This document shows, one piece after another, positions 59,271 through 64,000 of a DNA stretch of 64,000 nt. The notes below the pieces were generated by a model, which did no database searches, was not told the DNA's origin, and saw only the letters and a program-made list of their open reading frames with translations. The stretch comes from Telopea speciosissima (Eukaryota > Streptophyta > Magnoliopsida > Proteales > Proteaceae): assembly GCF_018873765.1 (NCBI RefSeq), contig NW_025317377.1, forward strand, positions 62,001 through 126,000, written 5' to 3'. A program made the position numbers and the translations under genes. The stretch's first letter is position 1; every line of letters starts with the position of its first letter.

Positions 59271-59278
59271 TATTTATA
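59271..59278 (-). promoter_or_regulatory. TATA box of the DUF538 gene
   Basis: The minus strand reads TATAAATA, about 100 bp before the ATG, implying transcription start near 59245 and a leader of about 75 bases. Confidence 0.6.
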
Positions 59279-59307
59279 ATATAAAGCTATTATTTTATTT
59301 GCTTTCT

Positions 59308-59443
59308 TTTCTTTTCACACCTCATTTTCGAGAAGCCTTCCAAAGTCACAGGAGACAATTTGACTGTTACAAGACCTTCAAGAGCAAGGGTCAACGGAGC
59401 CACCGAATTCAAGAATGGCAGGCTTGAAGTCTTCTTTGAGTAA
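59308..59443 (+). other. Possible coding remnant
   Basis: An open plus-strand stretch reads FEKPSKVTGDNLTVTRPSRA then RVNGATEFKNGRLEVFFE and a stop TAA. Its composition looks protein-like, but I do not recognise the family and see no start or splice signal. Confidence 0.25.
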
Positions 59444-59449
59444 TTCATA

Positions 59450-60590
59450 CCGGGCGGCGTTAACAAGGGGAAGCCGTTGAGAGATCATAAAAAGTGATCT
59501 CTCCAGCTAGGGCATGGGTACACCAAATCCATGCCATCCCTACTCTCCCTGTTTACCCACCTAACTATGTCGGGGTAATGTAGTAACTTTCAATAGCCCT
59601 GTCCTACACTCCTACCCAGATAACAAGGGGACTGTCTTTTCACATAGAGAGGAGCTAAGAGATGGACTCATGGGAGTGTTGTAGCTACACTCCCAGTAGA
59701 GTTCTTTTTCCCAATATTAAAGTTCTCATATGTCTCATATTTTTATAATTTATGGTATATCGCTACTTTTTGCCAAACTATTCTTCTTTTAAAAAATTAA
59801 TATATTTATTAATTAGAAAAAGGTCTTATGCATGGTTGTGTCTTACAACCGTTGGATGGAGGAGAGAGGGGGATGTGTTATTACACATCTGCCCCCACCC
59901 TCATCCAACAGTTGAAAGACACGATTATGTTCATATATGGTTGTGCATAAAAACTGGATCGTATTTATTTACATGAATTATTTATGACAATGCAAGGATC
60001 CGCTGCGTCGGGTGGGAAGCATGGGTTTTTCTTTTCTTGGAAATGGTCCTATCTTCGAGGACTAATGGTGTGAGATGTGTGTGGTTAAAGACAGGGTTCT
60101 ATATAAAGGGGTTGCACAATCATTGGGGTTTGGGATCATGCAATATATAAGATGGAGTCGCTACCTAGGATTAGGGCCTAGTACCCGATTGGTGTAACCC
60201 TATAAGGGCTCCATGATTCCATATGGTCTGCTCAAAGAATTTGGGTAAGCTGTCAAGTTACGAGAGTGGGATGGTGTTAAGCACCCACCTTGCTCGGTTA
60301 AACCAATCTTTCCACTAGATGTTTGATTTCGAATGTTCTCCCATGATGACTTAATTTATACTAACATATATGATAATAAATATATGAAAAACTAAAAAAT
60401 AGTGAAAATATGCTTAAACGATCTACATTATGCCAAATAAATGACCAAAATGAAAATGTGTACCTGGCGGTAAAACTTACCAAAAACACGAAAAAATGTG
60501 CAATGGGTCGCCACGCAGCTCAGGTGCAGATGGACAGACTACCTGACTCTCTCTTGTCGGGCAGAATAACGGCTTATCAAAAATATATCG
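59450..60590. other. Unclassified non-coding sequence
   Basis: No gene seen. A TATA-like word (TCTATATAAAGGGG) lies at 60098. GGAGTCGCTACCTAGGATTAGG at 60154 resembles phrases often met in plant LTR elements, but no LTR pair was found. Confidence 0.4.
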
Positions 60591-60593
60591 CTT

Positions 60594-60780
60594 AGGGCTT
60601 CCTAGACTTTGGCAGTGCTTCCACGCTATGTTATCGAATCACCCACAGGGCTTCCTGGACTCCGACTGGGCTTTTGCTTTGTATTGTCGAATCTCCAATA
60701 GGACATCCTGGACTCCAGCAAGGCTTCCGCGCCGTATCCCCGAATCACCAATAGGGCTTTCGCGCCTTATCACCAACGGG
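60594..60780. repeat. 53-bp tandem repeat, about 3.5 copies
   Basis: Units start GGCTTCCTAGACT, GGCTTCCTGGACT, GACATCCTGGACT and a partial GGCTTTCGCGCC. Each contains TCGAATC(A/T)CC(A/C)A. Confidence 0.8.
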
Positions 60781-61685
60781 GCCCTCAAAGGGCCAAAGTA
60801 AATAGAAACTAAAGTCTAAAAAAGAAAGATCTTCTTTAGGGACCAAACCCTCTCTCTCTCTCTCTCTCTAAATTTTTAGATTTTTTAGGCTTTCTCAGGA
60901 TTTTCCAAGGCTCATATGGGCGTTCCCCCACTATCAAACTCTTAAACTGTGTTTTTTGAAAGAAGAAGGGCCCTCTATTTATAGAGGGTCCCAGAAATCT
61001 GAGATGAGTCGACTAGGGCTCTAGTCGAGTTAGGCCAGGGGTTGGGCTAAGTCAACTGGGGCTCCAATTAACACAACCCAGTTCGAGTGGCCCACCCGAG
61101 CTTGGGTGGGTCCGCGGTCTAGGCTAGACTTTGACCCCCTCCGGTTAGTGTTTCTTGTTTCCGGGCGATGCCGCCAAACTTCGGACGGTATTGCCGACTT
61201 TATGTGGTTTCCATTTGAATTCTGGGAGACATCAACCAAGTCTGGATCGGTATGGTCATGTTTCTTGTGTCTGGGTCTTTTATCATGGGTTTATGGGTGA
61301 CTTGAGGGAGCCGTCATCTGTCCATGTTCGTGTTGTCATCATTGTCAGGGGTGACAAATTCCAGTGTCTACAGTTTTCCCATCTTTGATCGAGACCTGGG
61401 CCAACAGTTGAAGGGCGAAAACAAAAGATCACCTGATTTTGTCACCAGGAGTATGTACTACCGTCACTTTTCTCATAGGTGATGGAGTTGAAACGATAAA
61501 AAGCACTTTTTGGTAATCGATTAATTATGCAAGTTGCCTACTATAAGGCTCTTCTATGAAATCCAAATATGCAATAACAATATGATGAAGATGATATGAA
61601 AAATTATAAAAAATGCATATGTTGTTGCTTTTCTTAGCCAAGTTGTGAGGGTGGTAAGGCACCAGTTGACCAAAAATGAGGGAAA
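60781..61685. other. Unclassified sequence with a TATA-like palindrome
   Basis: Contains a CT run at 60849-60870 and CCCTCTATTTATAGAGGG near 60972, which on the minus strand is a consensus-like TATA box. No coding domain. Confidence 0.45.
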
Positions 61686-61690
61686 TTTGA

Positions 61691-62712
61691 GATGATTCGG
61701 CACATTTCGGCCAAAAACCGCATGATACAGGATTGATACGATGCTTTTCTGCTGAATTCCTGAGACTTTTATGATTAATTCGGCACCCTTCAGCCGAATC
61801 CCGCATGGTACTAAAATGATATGGCGCTCGTCTGTTGAGTTCCTGAGACTTTTAAGATTAATTCGGTGCCCTTTGCCGAATTCCATATGGTATATGAATG
61901 ATACGGCGCTCATCTGCCGAGTTCCTAAGACTTTTAAGATTAATTCGGCACACTTCGACCAAATTCCACATGGTACAGGAATGATATGGTGCTCGTCTGC
62001 CGAGTTCCTGAGACTTTTAAGATTAATTTGGCGCCCTTCGGCCGAATTCCACATGGTACAAGAATGATACGACGCTCGTCTGCCGAGTTCCTAAGACTTT
62101 TAAGATTAATTCGGCACCCTTCGGCCGAATTCCACATGGTACAGGAATGATACGATGCTCGTCTGCTGAGTTCCTGAGACTTTTAAGATTAATTCGGCGC
62201 CCTTCGATCAAATTCCACATGGTGGAGGAATGATACGGCGCTCGTTTGTCGAGTTCCTAAGGATTTTAAGATTAATTTGGCACCCTTCGACCGAATTCCA
62301 CATGGTACCCGGATGATACGACGTTCTTCTACCAAGTTCCTGAGACTTTTAAAATTAATTCGATGCCCTTCGATTGAATTCCACATTGTACAGAAATGAT
62401 ACGACACTCTTATGTCGAGTTCCTTAGACTTTAAGAATAATTCAACGCTCTTCTGCCAAATTCCACATGGTACAGGAATGATACAATGCTCTTTTGCCGA
62501 GTTCTTAAGACTTTTAAGATTAATTCGGTGCCCTTCGGCCGAATTCCACATTGTACAGGAATTATACGGCACTCTTATGCCGAGTTCTTGAGACTTTTAA
62601 GATTAATTCAGCGCCCTTTAGCCGAATTCCACATGGTACAGAAATGATATGGTACTCTTCTGCCGAGTTCCTGAGACTTTAAGATTAATTTGGCGCCCTT
62701 CGGCCGAATTCC
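61691..62712. repeat. 83-bp tandem repeat array, about 13 copies
   Basis: GATTAATTCGG-type words recur at 61691, 61773, 61855, 61938, 62021, 62104, 62187, 62270, 62353, 62435, 62518, 62601 and 62683, spaced 82-83 bp. Each unit contains the near-palindrome TTCGGCxCCCTTCGGCCGAA and CCACATGGTACAGGAATGATAC. Long minus-strand frames through it are by-products of the repeat. Confidence 0.95.
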
Positions 62713-62940
62713 AAAAGTACACCTAATGTTGAAGTGGTCTTCTTCAATGTCAGACGGGCAACTTTAAAGCGGGGCGACTTCGGTTGGCTCTATAAAAGCT
62801 CACTGGAGGCTGGGCAATGTTACCGGGGGCTGGGGAGCCTTGCCTAAGGTTGGGCGGCACCACCAGTAGCCTGGTGGCTCCGCCAGTGCTTTTGCGGACC
62901 CGCCCAAGCTCGATTGGTGCCACCCAAGCCCAGACTTGGT

Positions 62941-62951
62941 CTATAAATAGA
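62941..62951 (+). promoter_or_regulatory. TATA-like box downstream of the 83-bp array
   Basis: CTATAAATAGAGGG in a pyrimidine-rich context. The same extended word occurs inverted near 60972. No clear gene follows before the LINE fragment. Confidence 0.4.
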
Positions 62952-63171
62952 GGGCTTCCCCCCCTCCCTTCTGAGACCGAATTTGATGCTTAGCTCTGCC
63001 GATTTTTTGCCAGAATCTCCCTAAAATACTTTTTTGTTCTATTTCATTTACTTCCAAAATGGCTTTGTGGATATCTGGGCATAATTACCAGATTCGGATG
63101 GGTTTTAACGGCGTTGATGAGAAAGTCGATTGGTATTCAGGGTCCAGTCTAAAGGACTCTAGACGTCATAT

Positions 63172-64000
63172 GTGTTGCGACTCCTTATTGGAGGCCACCC
63201 ACCAAATTTGCTTCAAAATACCAGCCACGTCCATATCCATAATTTTCTTTACCCTGAATTCCCTTTCAGTCTTAGGTTTACAGATCGATTCCCAGGCAAT
63301 GTAGTGGATTTTCCTTTCCATTTTGTGCCCCATCAAAAGAAAACGAGAGAACATAGATTCTAGCTTCGTCATAACTGTTCTAAGAAGTCCAAAGAGCCCT
63401 GACCAATAATGTAACCACCTTGTAGTACAGAGGAGATAAGCTGGAGGCACAGAGAAGTTTAGATTTTCATCCTTCCAATCTTCCTCTAATCGTGTCAAAG
63501 AGGGGAGTACAATCAAAATTCTTCAATTTCCCTAAGATCAAAGGCACCCCAAGGTATCTAATAGGCAGCGGAGTATCTATAAACCCTGTCAACCTCACCA
63601 ACGGGTCTCTAATGAGAGGAGCCACACCCCCAACAATAATAGTTGATTTGGAATGGTTCAACTGAAGACCAAACAAGTTGGAAAATGAAGTTAGTGTCTC
63701 CATCACTATAGAAACTGATAAACATTATGCTTTTACAGAAATCATTAGATCATCTGTAAATACCAAATGAGATAGAAACATAGGTCTGCATTGAGTCAAT
63801 AATTGAATTCTTTGAGCATCAACTAAACCTCCAAGCATATGAGAGAAACCTTCAATAGCAAGAGCAAAGAGCTAGGGAGACATTGGGTCTCCTTGATGAA
63901 TACCTCTCCCTCCTGCAAAGTACCCAACAGGACTTCCACTAACCAATACTGAGAATCTAGTCGAAACAATATATTGCTTCACCCAGTCAATGAATTTCTC
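63172..64000 (-). pseudogene. L1-type LINE reverse transcriptase fragment
   Basis: From the right edge the minus strand reads IHQGDPMSP with a stop just after. It continues with HLVFTDDLMIS (active-site position, Ala changed to Thr, near 63750), then LFGLQLNHSKSTIIV and RYLGVPLILGKL. After a frame change come WSGLFGLLRTVMTKLESMFS and KIHYIAWESICKP...GILKQIWWVASNKES, where homology stops abruptly at 63172. This is the RT and following region of a plant L1 ORF2. The 3' end of the element is missing, and the 5' part lies beyond the window. Confidence 0.88.

Noticed and set aside
61525..62572. Chain of long minus-strand frames with similar proteins (FGKG/NLKSLRNS-type repeats)
   Set aside because: Translation products of the 83-bp tandem repeat. 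The unit is not a multiple of three, so all frames look alike. Not a gene.

Overview
This window is repeat-dominated nuclear DNA from a flowering plant, probably not a grass; the species cannot be named from sequence alone. The evidence is nested plant LTR retrotransposons, an En/Spm (CACTA) transposon, a Mutator-like insertion, a plant L1-type LINE fragment, a captured SMAX1-LIKE gene piece and one small DUF538 gene. DUF538 is the only recognisable host gene. Almost every retroelement ORF is broken by stops or frameshifts.

Layout. (1) 1-21261: a Tat-lineage Ty3/gypsy element on the minus strand. The left LTR is cut by the window edge. It carries gag, protease, RT, two RNase H domains, integrase, an 11-copy 68-bp tandem repeat, and an antisense gene with its own TATA box. 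That antisense gene is split by a 10.6-kb LTR element (1660-12290) with 2.65-kb LTRs and a single gag-like ORF, so it is non-autonomous (LARD-like). (2) 21262-28395: a decayed plus-strand Ty1/copia element (copia-1). Its 5' side was displaced by the Tat insertion, and its integrase is split by a 2.6-kb element with 230-240-bp terminal inverted repeats (MULE-like). (3) 28195-33669: a direct tandem duplication of about 2.7 kb. (4) 33398-57411: a second copia element (copia-2, minus strand). Its left LTR is split by an 18,167-bp CACTA element (33673-51839, TSD AAT). The other copia-2 LTR (56891-57411) preserves the empty target site. (5) 57412-64000: a DUF538 gene, unclassified repetitive DNA with 53-bp and 83-bp tandem arrays, and a LINE reverse transcriptase fragment at the right edge.

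The CACTA element carries tnpD-like (TNP2) and tnpA-like (Ptta/En/Spm) genes with few lesions. It also carries a SMAX1-LIKE gene fragment lying between 168-bp direct repeats.

Most unusual observations: the outer endpoint of the 2.7-kb tandem duplication coincides to the base with the CACTA insertion site. An inverted repeat in the copia-2 leader would fold the U5 end and primer binding site into a long RNA hairpin. A 24-nt piece identical to the MULE terminus sits as filler in the truncated copia-2 LTR. I found no previously unknown system with a clear coding basis. The novelty here is in rearrangement structure and transposon gene capture.
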